DNA of 64,000 nt from Marinagarivorans sp. (GCA_028281865.1 JANQJB010000044.1:90917-154916); one strand, 5' to 3'; positions 46,038-54,206 are shown, numbered from the stretch's first letter. Numbers and translations: made by a program. The notes: generated by a model from the letters alone, not told the origin.

Positions 46038-47237
46038 GTGTATCAAATTCTCATTTACACACATTCACTGTCTCCGCTAGGCGAACATGTAGCTCAATTT
46101 TTTGAAGCTGATATTTGTCAACACCCTACTGAGCTGCGCGACATGCTTGCCGCTAAAAACTATCGTGCGCTTATCGTCGATGGCGTATTAGCACAGACGG
46201 GTCACGCGGTAGATTTGTGTGAAGAAGTTTTTATTCACGCCGAATCTAATTTGCCTCCAATTATCGTTTTAACCAAGTCCTACAACTTGCAAGATAAAAT
46301 CAAGGCCTTTGAAATTGGCTGTGACGATTATCTTGATACAAGCGTTGACAAGGAAGAGGTATGTGCGCGTGTCACGAAAAGTATTTTCCATTCGATAGCT
46401 AACGAGCAGCTCAATAAACGTCTTGAATCGGCTACAGAGACGGCTCATACAGCGATGGCCGACAACAGCGATTTAGGTGCGAGTATCCAGTTCCTGCTGG
46501 CCGTTCACGACTGCGACAACCTTGATCAGCTAGGACAACAATTCTTTAAAACTATTGAGCGCTACGGATTAAAATGCAGTTTGCAAATGCGAACGGAGAT
46601 GGGCATTAAGGATATGGAAGCTCACGGTATGGCGAAGGATTTGGAAAGCCAGTTGCTCTACCAGTTAAAAGATACCAATCGCTATGTCGATTTTGGCCGA
46701 CGCACAATCATTAATTTCGATCGTGTATCGCTGCTGATTAAGAACATGCCGTTAGATGACCCTGACAAGTATGGTGCAATTAAAGACAATACTTTCTGTC
46801 TTGTTCAGGGTGTTAACGCGCGTGTATTGGCGCTAGAAGAGCATGAAAAATTAATTCGTGAACAGGGCTCGTTAAAAAAATTGTCGAGTGATGTTAAAGA
46901 TGTTATTGGTAGCTTGAAAGAGAGTTATCAAGACGTTATGCGGCAGATTGCGGGTGGTGTTGAAGTGGCAACCGAAATTATAGAAAACCGTTTGCCGCAT
47001 TTAGCTCTCACCGAGGAAGATGAAAAATTTATAGAGGATGTATTAGAAAATCTCACTGGTGACACAACTGAGATTTTTAATGACGGTTTAAAAGTTGATG
47101 AAATTTTTGAGCGTCTAGAGGAAAGCGTGAAACGTACGCTGCGTTCTGTAGAGCAGCCAACCAACAATGCAGAGCTAGGCGGCAGTAAGAGTGATAAAGG
47201 CTCCACAGACGGCGGTGAAGTGGTGGAGTTGTTTTAG
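46038..47237 (+). CDS. receiver-like domain protein with helical C-terminal region
   Basis: 399 residues starting at GTG 46038. Residues 1-120 have the receiver fold: YRALIVDG with the candidate phospho-Asp48, PPIIVLTKS with the Thr/Lys pair near 77-79, and IGCDDYLDTSVDKEEV. The acidic pair expected after the first strand is absent (ILIYTHS), so phosphorylation may not occur. The rest is mainly helical, with a coiled-coil-like stretch around 275-375 and a polar tail, and no recognised output domain. Unlinked to any kinase here. Possibly a pseudo-receiver adaptor. Confidence 0.78.
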   Translation: MYQILIYTHSLSPLGEHVAQFFEADICQHPTELRDMLAAKNYRALIVDGVLAQTGHAVDLCEEVFIHAESNLPPIIVLTKSYNLQDKIKAFEIGCDDYLDTSVDKEEVCARVTKSIFHSIANEQLNKRLESATETAHTAMADNSDLGASIQFLLAVHDCDNLDQLGQQFFKTIERYGLKCSLQMRTEMGIKDMEAHGMAKDLESQLLYQLKDTNRYVDFGRRTIINFDRVSLLIKNMPLDDPDKYGAIKDNTFCLVQGVNARVLALEEHEKLIREQGSLKKLSSDVKDVIGSLKESYQDVMRQIAGGVEVATEIIENRLPHLALTEEDEKFIEDVLENLTGDTTEIFNDGLKVDEIFERLEESVKRTLRSVEQPTNNAELGGSKSDKGSTDGGEVVELF

Positions 47238-47240
47238 CCG

Positions 47241-47261
47241 ATCGATATTGCAAATATCGAT
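47241..47261. terminator. perfect palindrome between convergent genes
   Basis: ATCGATATT-GCA-AATATCGAT, a 9-bp stem with a 3-nt loop, lies just after the receiver gene stop and at the end of the convergent ankyrin gene (sharing its last base). AT-rich stem without a U-tract, so termination is only possible, not shown. Confidence 0.4.
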
Positions 47262-48526
47262 TATTGAGTATCAACAACATTCTTTTGCGCACCGTCTGCA
47301 ATGACAGTATAAACGCCATCCTCCGATAAGTATAAATCTACCTGAACATCATCGGCTCCTGTGACAATACGATTAAGATAGTCACGCATCTTTTTAGCTG
47401 TGTATTTGCCAGAAACGAAAGATACGTCATACCCATGAAAGTCTTGGTTCACCATGCGAGCAATATCATCAGAGGTGAACTGAGTAATGCCTTTGTCAAC
47501 TAAGAAAAAAATAAGAGTGTTTAATAAATTGGGTGTTGGAAAGAGAAGAAAATCCGTATCGGATTGTAGTTGTCTAATTTCTTTCCCTGTGACACTACCT
47601 TCCAATAAATACTTCTTTATCGGAGGTGAACTTTCTACATCCTTTTTCTGCTGCTTCCAGAACTCTTTGTAATATTTTTTGTCGTCGCCTTTGAGCGCTT
47701 TGCAATTTCTAATTAGTTCACCGAAGTCCTCGCCCGTATTCGGTTTTAAATAAATGTCTGCACCTCTCTCGATAAGTAAATCGAGTGTTGTCCTTAAGTG
47801 TCGGCGAATATTGTTGTCGCCAATGCCGAAATATCGATTTATTGCGTGCATTATCGGCGTAGCACCCGCTTTATAATCCTTCCTGTTTACATCAGCATTA
47901 TGGCCGAGAAGCCAGTTGATCTGTTCGGAGTTAGTGTGTGCCGCTGCGCGCATTAGTGCTGTTCTTCCGCTTAGCGCTGTCGGCCGATCGACATCTTTGT
48001 CATGCCGATAAATTTCGTCCATCACTTCCTTTGCCATCGTATTTAGCTTTGGCTCCGAGGAATTTATCACGCAGGCGAAGTAGGTGGGCACATCTGAATT
48101 TTTAAGGTTAATATCATGCCCAGCGATCAGGCTAGATAAACCCCAGGATTGTGCCCAACAGGAAAAGCCTGTTAGAGAGTTTGAGCCGACCAAGGCGAAT
48201 GATGGGTTTGCCTCAAGAGCCATTTGAGTTTCCTGTTCAATAAATTTAATACGTTCAGATAGTTTATTGGATTTGCACAACGCTTTTTCTAAAAGTAGTA
48301 GTCCTGCCAACCAAACAGGGCGCTCAGCACCTTCCAATTTGGGATCAATTCGATCTAAGTCTAATCCGGCGCTGATGTACTGAGTAAGTAAGTCGCGCAG
48401 AGGCTCGACTGCGGAAACACGTTCGGCCTTCTTGGTGAAATTGCCTAGATTCCAATAAATCTCATTAAATAGTTTTCGAAAAACTCTGTAGTTTTCCTCA
48501 TCATGTAGATCAGATCCTGTCATCAT
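47261..48526 (-). CDS. ankyrin-repeat protein
   Basis: 421 residues, no signal peptide or membrane helix. Ankyrin repeats are clear in the middle: SGRTALMRAAAHTNSEQINWLLGHNADVN (about 178-206), AGATPIMHAINRYFG and TLDLLIERGADIYLK (about 212-258). The N- and C-terminal thirds match nothing I recognise. Ankyrin repeats mediate protein contacts. It precedes a long AT-rich spacer and the amyloid-like cluster, but reads away from it. Confidence 0.82.
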   Translation of the reverse strand: MMTGSDLHDEENYRVFRKLFNEIYWNLGNFTKKAERVSAVEPLRDLLTQYISAGLDLDRIDPKLEGAERPVWLAGLLLLEKALCKSNKLSERIKFIEQETQMALEANPSFALVGSNSLTGFSCWAQSWGLSSLIAGHDINLKNSDVPTYFACVINSSEPKLNTMAKEVMDEIYRHDKDVDRPTALSGRTALMRAAAHTNSEQINWLLGHNADVNRKDYKAGATPIMHAINRYFGIGDNNIRRHLRTTLDLLIERGADIYLKPNTGEDFGELIRNCKALKGDDKKYYKEFWKQQKKDVESSPPIKKYLLEGSVTGKEIRQLQSDTDFLLFPTPNLLNTLIFFLVDKGITQFTSDDIARMVNQDFHGYDVSFVSGKYTAKKMRDYLNRIVTGADDVQVDLYLSEDGVYTVIADGAQKNVVDTQ

Positions 48527-49270
48527 TATTTGCCTATCATTGTTTGTAGTGAATTCCTTGCTCTCTACTTTCTTTATGCAAGTGTGTTTAGTGTTTGCTT
48601 CGCTTGAATTATAGAGGGTGATCGATTTATCTGTTAGAACAAATATTCTATCTATATTTCAGATTATGTATTTATCGAATAGTGATCGTGCAATAAGGTG
48701 TCGAAATAGATTACGATATTTATTTTAGTATTTTATCTTTAAAAATGTGTTCTTTGCATGTTTTAGATTAAGTGTGCTTAATTTCTCGTTGTCGTAGGTC
48801 TCGACACAATAACGGTATTAAACTTAATGGATACTGAATCGGTTGCCGATATTTGTGTATTGATTCAAAGATAATAAATATACCTGATAATAACGTTGTA
48901 AATAAATCGGGGTAGCACATTTTTTTAAGATCATTAAATTTAATGGTTATAAATTATTAAAATGTTAATTTCTAATCAGTGGGTGCAATAAATTTTTAGT
49001 CGTTGTAATGTGGTCGTGCTTTTTAAAACAGATTTTTCTGTTCAACTGCAATACTTGCGATGTATCGATTTAAATGATTTTATTTTTTTGGCCGGTTTTG
49101 GTTTGTCTGTTGGAAAACAAATTAGGCTGCTAACTAAAAGAAACTAAAAGAAACTAAAAAAGAAGCGATATAAATAAAATCAATGGTATGGGGAAAACTA
49201 AATTAAGTTTGTTAAATCGATAGGGTAAGTGCCTTCCTACCAAGCTTTATATAATTACGAGGATATTAAC
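48527..49270. other. long AT-rich intergenic region, 744 bp
   Basis: Clearly AT-rich compared with the flanks, with no frame I would call a gene. Holds three 10-bp tandem units near its right end. It separates divergent ankyrin and amyloid-like genes, so regulatory DNA for the latter is expected; base composition of this kind often marks acquired or H-NS-bound DNA. Confidence 0.55.
49131..49162. repeat. three tandem 10-bp units
   Basis: TAACTAAAAG, AAACTAAAAG and AAACTAAAAA follow each other from 49131 with only single-base changes, 109 bp ahead of the first amyloid-like gene. Too short and too similar to simple sequence to be a CRISPR; possible slippage-prone or regulator-binding tract. Confidence 0.6.
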
Positions 49271-50002
49271 ATGCGTCCACGTGTACCTCTGATGTTTTTT
49301 TTTAAGTTGTTTTCTATTTTATTAATTTCAATGTTCAGTTTGGCGGACACGTTAACGGAGTTTAGTGACACGGGCAGTTCCAGCTCAAAAGTTGATGTTG
49401 AAAATGGTGGACAAGTTGCTCAAGACGGCAATATTTCGACCTCTATTGATTCTTTTACAAACAAGTCTGAAGTGGATAACGATGTGTTTAGTGATATGCC
49501 GTTTGGTAGAGTTAACCCCGACGGTACACAGGATTTAAAACCCTTAGAAGGTAATAACGTTAACCTTGGCTCGAATAATACTTCGCTCAATACAGTTTCG
49601 ACGCAGGAGTTGGGCAGTGTGATTTCTGGGTCGGGTAATTTGTTTAACGCCGGTCGAAAAGGCAATGAGAGCCAGGGCAGTCAAAACGGGGGTTCTCCAG
49701 TCTGTGGTGCTAATGGTCTGGTGCTCGGCGCTAGTTGTGCTAAGTCGAACAATGAAAAAGATTCAGGCAACGGCGGCAATTTTGATTACCTTAGCGGTAA
49801 TTTTGAATACGGCACAAATTCACATCAATTTCAAACGGGAGCAAATCCTACTATTGGTAATACGGGTGTGAATGGCTCGTCAAATGGTGGTTCTAATATT
49901 GCTGCTAACGCGGCGATTGAATACGGAAATAGGGGAATTATTATCGATGACCCAACCACAGGTCTCGATTCATTAAATTCGGCGATAAAAATTAATCCTT
50001 AA
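49271..50002 (+). CDS. Asn/Gly/Ser-rich secreted protein, candidate amyloid subunit 1
   Basis: 243 residues from ATG 49271, chosen for the GAGG site 8 bp upstream; a GTG 14 codons earlier is open but unlikely. Signal peptide cleavage near FSLA-D (residue 25). The mature part is low in charge and rich in Asn, Gly and Ser, with SNNTSLNTVSTQEL at 101-114, a Cys pair CGANGLVLGASC (145-156), and a Gly/Asn C-terminal region. It aligns along its length with the next gene (EVDNDVF, NTVxTQEL, CGANGLVLGASC, GGSN.AAN), but has extra segments around 76-94, 121-139 and the C-terminus. Composition and neighbours suggest a fibre-forming, Fap-like subunit; the FapC repeat sequence itself is absent. Confidence 0.72.
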   Translation: MRPRVPLMFFFKLFSILLISMFSLADTLTEFSDTGSSSSKVDVENGGQVAQDGNISTSIDSFTNKSEVDNDVFSDMPFGRVNPDGTQDLKPLEGNNVNLGSNNTSLNTVSTQELGSVISGSGNLFNAGRKGNESQGSQNGGSPVCGANGLVLGASCAKSNNEKDSGNGGNFDYLSGNFEYGTNSHQFQTGANPTIGNTGVNGSSNGGSNIAANAAIEYGNRGIIIDDPTTGLDSLNSAIKINP

Positions 50003-50022
50003 ATCTTACAAGAGGAACAGCA

Positions 50023-50625
50023 ATGAAAACTCAATTGACTCGCTTACAATCTTGCGCCGTTGTGTTGTGTGCGGCGAACCTATTAATTTCTAGCTATATC
50101 TATGCTGATACTGAAGTAAATTTTAGTGACAATGGTACGGCAACTTCAACTGTTACTACTGGGTCCGGCGGGCAAGTAGCCGGTAACGGAAATATTTCCA
50201 CTGCGATCGACTCTAATAATACAGATGTGGAAGTCGATAACGATGTTTTTAATGATATCTCCGCGACTGCTACAACCGGTGATTTGAATATTGGCTCCAA
50301 TAACAGCTCTTTAAATACCGTTGCTACGCAAGAGCTTGAAATCGTTGTCTCAGGTAATACCAGCAGTACGATTAATACTGCTAATGGTGGCTCTCCAGAT
50401 TGTGGTGCAAACGGATTGGTGCTTGGTGCTAGCTGTACTAAATCTAATAATGAAGGTAACTCTGGTAATGGTGGGTCTACCACTGTTACGACGGGTTCGG
50501 TCAATTTCGGAACATTCTCACATCAATATCAAACCGGAGCCAGCCCCACAATCTTAAATACGGGGATTAATAGTGCCGCTAATGGCGGTTCTAATATGGC
50601 GGCTAATTCGACTGTTACGTATTAA
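50023..50625 (+). CDS. Asn/Gly/Ser/Thr-rich secreted protein, candidate amyloid subunit 2
   Basis: 200 residues; AGAGGA ribosome site upstream. Signal peptide cleavage after IYA (residue 28). Paralogue of the preceding gene: shared EVDNDVF (70-76), SLNTVATQEL (96-105), and the Cys pair CGANGLVLGASC (127-138), ending in NGGSNMAANSTVTY. Nearly lacks basic residues in the mature part and has alternating Thr/Ser/Asn/Val stretches that suit beta-strand stacking. 20 bp after subunit 1, so cotranscribed. Probably the main fibre subunit or a minor partner; roles cannot be split from sequence. Confidence 0.74.
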   Translation: MKTQLTRLQSCAVVLCAANLLISSYIYADTEVNFSDNGTATSTVTTGSGGQVAGNGNISTAIDSNNTDVEVDNDVFNDISATATTGDLNIGSNNSSLNTVATQELEIVVSGNTSSTINTANGGSPDCGANGLVLGASCTKSNNEGNSGNGGSTTVTTGSVNFGTFSHQYQTGASPTILNTGINSAANGGSNMAANSTVTY

Positions 50626-50714
50626 TTCACCTGATGAAACAGGGATGTTTTTTCACTTTTAATTTTGGGCTGCACTTTTAATTTCAGGCTTCACCTTTTA
50701 TTTCGGGCTACGCT

Positions 50715-51188
50715 ATGGCTTCAAAAGTTGATTCTTTAAAGTTGTTGCTATTATCGTTGAGTGTGTGTTGGTGTAATTGTTATGCGTCAGACGATGCATT
50801 TTCCTCGTTGCTTATTGCATCTGAATTTCAATCAACTGCGTTAAATACGCATCATGACGGAGAATCGGATATCAAGCGTTCCGATAGATTGGCCGATAAT
50901 CAAATATTGGCGGATATCCGTGGCGGCGACATAGGAGGTGAGCAGCAAGGCCTTATTGATGACCTTAAGCAACAGCGTGACATTTCGGCAAATGCAGTTG
51001 CGGAGCAAGCTATAACAACGGTGAGTTCGAATAACCTTATCAATACGCAAGAGCTTAACTCCGGCAAAATTACTATAAGCGAACAGTCTATGCAGCATTT
51101 TAAAGGGCTTGGTAATTTTTCTTTAAATACAGGCAGTAATAGTTCTGTTAGTGCAGGAATCAACGTCAATATTATTCTTACACCCTAA
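50715..51188 (+). CDS. secreted protein with double-glycine motif, amyloid-subunit relative
   Basis: 157 residues. Hydrophobic signal (about 8-24, possibly a lipobox-free Sec signal ending YA-S). Residues 60-71, ADNQILADIRGG, match a double-glycine leader with Leu65, Ile68 and Gly70-Gly71 in the -7, -4, -2 and -1 places. After the motif the chain holds NNLINTQEL (106-114), echoing NTVxTQEL of the two upstream proteins, and ends in a Ser/Asn/Gly beta-rich segment. Its stop overlaps the C39 peptidase start (TAATG). It is a likely substrate of that peptidase; role may be like FapB/FapE nucleators (inference). Confidence 0.68.
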   Translation: MASKVDSLKLLLLSLSVCWCNCYASDDAFSSLLIASEFQSTALNTHHDGESDIKRSDRLADNQILADIRGGDIGGEQQGLIDDLKQQRDISANAVAEQAITTVSSNNLINTQELNSGKITISEQSMQHFKGLGNFSLNTGSNSSVSAGINVNIILTP

Positions 51189-51874
51189 TGCGCATTTTTG
51201 TTTCCTTATTTTTTGTGTTTGTATTTCATTCTGCCTCTCAGGCGGGAAATTTACATCTACAGATAAAAACAAATAGCTATTCATTACCTGTAGTGAGTAT
51301 GCAAGAAAGGCGCTGGCATAAAATTGTACGGCAACAGTACGATTATAGTTGTGGCTCGGCTGTAATAGCTTCGTTATTAACTTATCATTACGAAATGCCG
51401 ACCACTGAAATTGAAAGTTTTACCGCTATGTACAACGCGGGTAATCAGGAAAAGATCAAAGCGCAGGGTTTTTCGATGTTGGATATGAAGGCTTATCTTG
51501 ATTCATTAGATCTTAATGCCTCAGGTTTTAGAATTTCACTCGACGAACTCAATCAAGTCGGCGTACCTGGAATTACCATGATATCGATAAATGGTTACAG
51601 ACATTTCGTGTTAATAAAAGGAATTGAAAAAAATAAGGTTTTGGTTGGCGACCCTGCGGCGGGTATCAAAATATATAGACGATCTCAATTCGAAAAAATG
51701 TGGAATGGAATAATTCTTGCGGTTCGTCGCAAAGGAGAGGTGGGACGGCGCTACTTTAATTTGGCTGAGGAATGGAGTGTGCAATTAAAAGCGCCGGTTG
51801 ACTCTTTGTTTGTTCCTGGGACACGCGCTAATCGCCTGTATTTACTGCCGGGTATGGGTGAGTTTGCTCGATGA
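51188..51874 (+). CDS. Sec-exported C39 family cysteine peptidase (FapD-like)
   Basis: 228 residues: signal peptide (1-19, ending SQA) then a C39 domain with Gln49, Cys55 (DYSCGSAVIASLL), His139 (GYRHFVLIKG) and Asp155 (VGDPAAGI), the complete catalytic set. No ABC transporter domain is attached, unlike bacteriocin exporters, so it should work in the periplasm, as FapD of the Pseudomonas fap operon does. C39 enzymes cut after double glycines; three proteins of this cluster carry such motifs. Start and stop overlap both neighbours (TAATG, ATGA), giving coupled translation. Confidence 0.88.
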   Translation: MRIFVSLFFVFVFHSASQAGNLHLQIKTNSYSLPVVSMQERRWHKIVRQQYDYSCGSAVIASLLTYHYEMPTTEIESFTAMYNAGNQEKIKAQGFSMLDMKAYLDSLDLNASGFRISLDELNQVGVPGITMISINGYRHFVLIKGIEKNKVLVGDPAAGIKIYRRSQFEKMWNGIILAVRRKGEVGRRYFNLAEEWSVQLKAPVDSLFVPGTRANRLYLLPGMGEFAR

Positions 51875-52383
51875 GTAGCCAACCTTTAATGGTAGCTCTT
51901 GTGTTTGTCTTCCTTTCGATGTTTGTCGAATCGAAAGAATTGTTTCATGGCAAAGAATATATCGATGACGAGACGCTGGCAGAAATTCGAGGTGGTTTTG
52001 TGACGGCCAATGGCTTGTTAGTCAATTTTAGCGTTAATGTAAAAAGTTACTACCAAGGTCAACTTATTCGAGAGGTTGAACACGATTTATTAGGCCCTAA
52101 CATTAAGGTCATACGTAAATATGAGAATAGTGTTTCAAAAATACCAAATGTTATTCCTATCAAGAATGATAGTTTGGAAGGCATCGTTATAAACAATGGT
52201 GATAATTATACTGCGGCATTGCACAGTGTGTCGGCTAATCAAATTGTTAATATGCTTGTGCAAACCGATTCTGGAAAGACCTTAGAGCAAAAAATGGATA
52301 TCAATATCGAAGTTGCTAATTTTGAGTTATTTAAGCAAACGCAAGATGGATTAAAGTTACTTGATAGAATCACCCAAAATTAA
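51871..52383 (+). CDS. small exported protein with double-glycine motif
   Basis: 170 residues. Hydrophobic N-terminus (5-19) for Sec export, then IDDETLAEIRGG (31-42) with Gly41-Gly42, a near-consensus double-glycine leader. The part after it (FVTANGLLVNFSVNVKSYYQ...) is predicted beta-rich and matches no family I can name. Start overlaps the C39 peptidase by 4 bp. 6 bp separate its stop from that of the convergent barrel gene. It may be a secretion helper or minor fibre component; function unknown. Confidence 0.72.
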   Translation: MSSQPLMVALVFVFLSMFVESKELFHGKEYIDDETLAEIRGGFVTANGLLVNFSVNVKSYYQGQLIREVEHDLLGPNIKVIRKYENSVSKIPNVIPIKNDSLEGIVINNGDNYTAALHSVSANQIVNMLVQTDSGKTLEQKMDINIEVANFELFKQTQDGLKLLDRITQN

Positions 52384-52389
52384 TAGCAT

Positions 52390-53547
52390 TTATTTAAAAA
52401 CGTCATAGGGCATACTAAAACCGATCTGCATGTCGGGGGCATCATCGGTTATGCCAAAAGCACCATTAATATTTAAACGCTGCTTCTCGTTTAGTTGCAA
52501 CGACGTTGCTAAGAAAAAGGCTCCTAAGCTTAGGCGTGAAGAGTGAAACTCTTTTTCATTGATAAATGTACTCGTACCGCGGATGGAATCAAATTGAAAA
52601 CCCATAGTTAATGATAAATCGGGACTTAGCGCCAAACCAATTCCTAAGTTGAGTCCGATGGAATTGCCGGGGTCGACTTTGCCAATAAATTGTTGTCCTA
52701 GTTGACGGTTAATATAATCGGAACGGTGCGAAGTGTGGCTAAATTGAATAAATAGCGAGGCGGGGTCCTTAGGATAGATGTAAGTTAGGGCAGCGCTTAA
52801 TGCTTCAAAGCCCGAGCCGGTTGGCAGTTCCGTCTCGATACCCTCCGGGCCTCTCTTTACATTAAATGGGCCATCGCCGGTCGTCGATTTATAGCTTAAG
52901 TTTCCAATAAATATGCCTGAGCCAGCTTTTCCTGAACTTAATTGATAGTGAATGCCTGCGCTGATGTCCCCGTAACCTTCGCCCTGCAAATTTTCGGTAC
53001 GAGAAACTTCACCCGCTTGGTTGCGCAGTATGGTGCTCAATTTATCTGAGCGAACGGAGTAGGGTAGCGATAAGCTTAACTCCAATTTATTGCTGAGGCC
53101 GTACCGTACGCTGATCTGACTGGAGAACGTCTCCCTATCGACGTCGGAAGCTTCGATAGCACCAAGTAAAACTGAATCGATAATTTCTATTCCACGAAAA
53201 GTGAAGCGATTGACCGATGAGGTAGAGAATGAAAATGAAGGCTCGATAATTAGGCTGCGCTTGCCTTTCAGTGATGAACCTAGGTGTTCAAGGCTTGAAT
53301 TAACAGCATTTGAGTTTTGCTTATCCTCTTCTTTCGGCGCATTGCCGACGGGTTGTTGCCCTGCACGAAGTACGTTTAATTCTTCTTCCGATAATAGAAG
53401 ATTGCCAGTACTTTGGGCTTTAGTTTTTGAATCGATATTTTCAGCTGCAGTGTACTGAGCTGCTAAAAGTGAAATAGCGATAGAAGAGTTGAATAGGAGT
53501 AATTTGCAAATGTGATTAAACATGGATCGGAATGATGGGTCTTGCAT
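52390..53547 (-). CDS. outer-membrane beta-barrel transporter, FapF-like
   Basis: 385 residues. Signal sequence (about 12-35, ending TAA-E). Residues 52-63, LSEEELNVLRAG, fit the double-glycine leader consensus LSxxELxxIxGG with Ala at -2. A short polar linker follows, then a barrel of amphipathic strands from about residue 95 (SLIIEPSFSFSTSSVNRFTF; RYGLSNKLELSLSLPYSVR; FQFDSIRG) of the Phenol_MetA_deg/FapF type ending in Lys after MPYDVFK. FapF exports fibre subunits in Pseudomonas. Read on the opposite strand, convergent with the fibre genes, so expressed from its own promoter. M9 is an alternative start. Confidence 0.78.
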   Translation of the reverse strand: MQDPSFRSMFNHICKLLLFNSSIAISLLAAQYTAAENIDSKTKAQSTGNLLLSEEELNVLRAGQQPVGNAPKEEDKQNSNAVNSSLEHLGSSLKGKRSLIIEPSFSFSTSSVNRFTFRGIEIIDSVLLGAIEASDVDRETFSSQISVRYGLSNKLELSLSLPYSVRSDKLSTILRNQAGEVSRTENLQGEGYGDISAGIHYQLSSGKAGSGIFIGNLSYKSTTGDGPFNVKRGPEGIETELPTGSGFEALSAALTYIYPKDPASLFIQFSHTSHRSDYINRQLGQQFIGKVDPGNSIGLNLGIGLALSPDLSLTMGFQFDSIRGTSTFINEKEFHSSRLSLGAFFLATSLQLNEKQRLNINGAFGITDDAPDMQIGFSMPYDVFK

Positions 53548-54056
53548 CTTATGTTAATGTTTTTTCTGTGTTGAATAATGAAGGTAGTGCGTGAGGACTA
53601 AAGCTAGGTCCTCAGGGCAGGTTTGCCGCGATCTTGCCACTTGTTATCAATAGGTTCAAGCTATTCGGAGAGAGAAAACTTCCCAAGAGTTAAAAGCAAT
53701 TATTTACGTGATCCAGTTCGGAATTATAGTGCTAACAATCAGCGCAGTTTGCAGATCTCGGGATGTCGGTTGAGTGCCTCGGCAAGTAAAATTTTGAGGT
53801 TTAAAAATCCCTCCAATTAATTTCTCTAATTGAATAATATATTTTTACGGTTAATCAGCGTTGGCTTGTCTTAACTATGGGTCTGTACTGATTTATCTAG
53901 TTTACCGAGTTAGATAAGGTTGGAGTAGTTTCAACGTTTAACGATATAGAGAATAAAAAGGATGATTACCCACTTTGTCGAAAAAAATTGGGTTCCCCAA
54001 GTTTGTTTATAACGAAACGTAAATTTATAACCAATATCAACTTAAAGGAAAGTTAG
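53548..54056. other. intergenic region, 509 bp, with one ECF-type promoter element
   Basis: Contains promoter-like element A. A rightward open frame at 53623-53820 has neither ribosome site nor protein-like composition and was not called. It also holds the upstream region of the barrel gene. Confidence 0.5.
53825..53878 (+). promoter_or_regulatory. ECF-type promoter element A
   Basis: TCTAATTGAA, then TATTTTTACGGTT ending at 53852, a 14-bp spacer, and GCTTGTCTTAACTAT (TGTCTTA at 53867-53873). The same string recurs at 60445 and 62001. About 185 bp downstream starts a 49-residue secreted peptide gene. The form fits a promoter for a FecI-like sigma factor, one of which is encoded 1 kb away; not proven. 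Confidence 0.65.
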
Positions 54057-54206
54057 ATGAAATTATTAATCGCAATATTTGTATTAGTTATCGCAATGGT
54101 TCAAGTTCCTGCATATGCATATCATGTTATTTCGATACAGGATCACAATGGGAATTGGGTTGAATTATGTTATGACGATGATTGGTACCCTATTGATTGC
54201 GAGTAA
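54057..54206 (+). CDS. small secreted peptide, 49 residues
   Basis: ATG at 54057 with an AAAGGA ribosome site 8 bp upstream. Residues 1-21 (MKLLIAIFVLVIAMVQVPAYA) are a canonical signal peptide with an AYA cleavage site. The mature part is about 28 residues, with Trp34, Trp43, two Cys (38, 48) and a run of Asp (40-42), ending WYPIDCE. The two Cys could form one disulfide. Sits behind promoter element A. No family recognised; it may be a signal, a metal binder or a small envelope protein. Confidence 0.7.
   Translation: MKLLIAIFVLVIAMVQVPAYAYHVISIQDHNGNWVELCYDDDWYPIDCE

Noticed and set aside
49131..49162. Possible CRISPR-like repeats
   Set aside because: Units are 10 bp, contiguous, without spacers, and no cas genes are present.
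51188..51874. C39 peptidase as part of a bacteriocin ABC exporter
   Set aside because: It has a Sec signal, no transporter or ATPase domain, and no ABC gene nearby.
53623..53820. 65-codon rightward open frame between the barrel gene and promoter element A
   Set aside because: No ribosome site, no signal or domain, composition unlike protein, and it ends at the promoter-like element.
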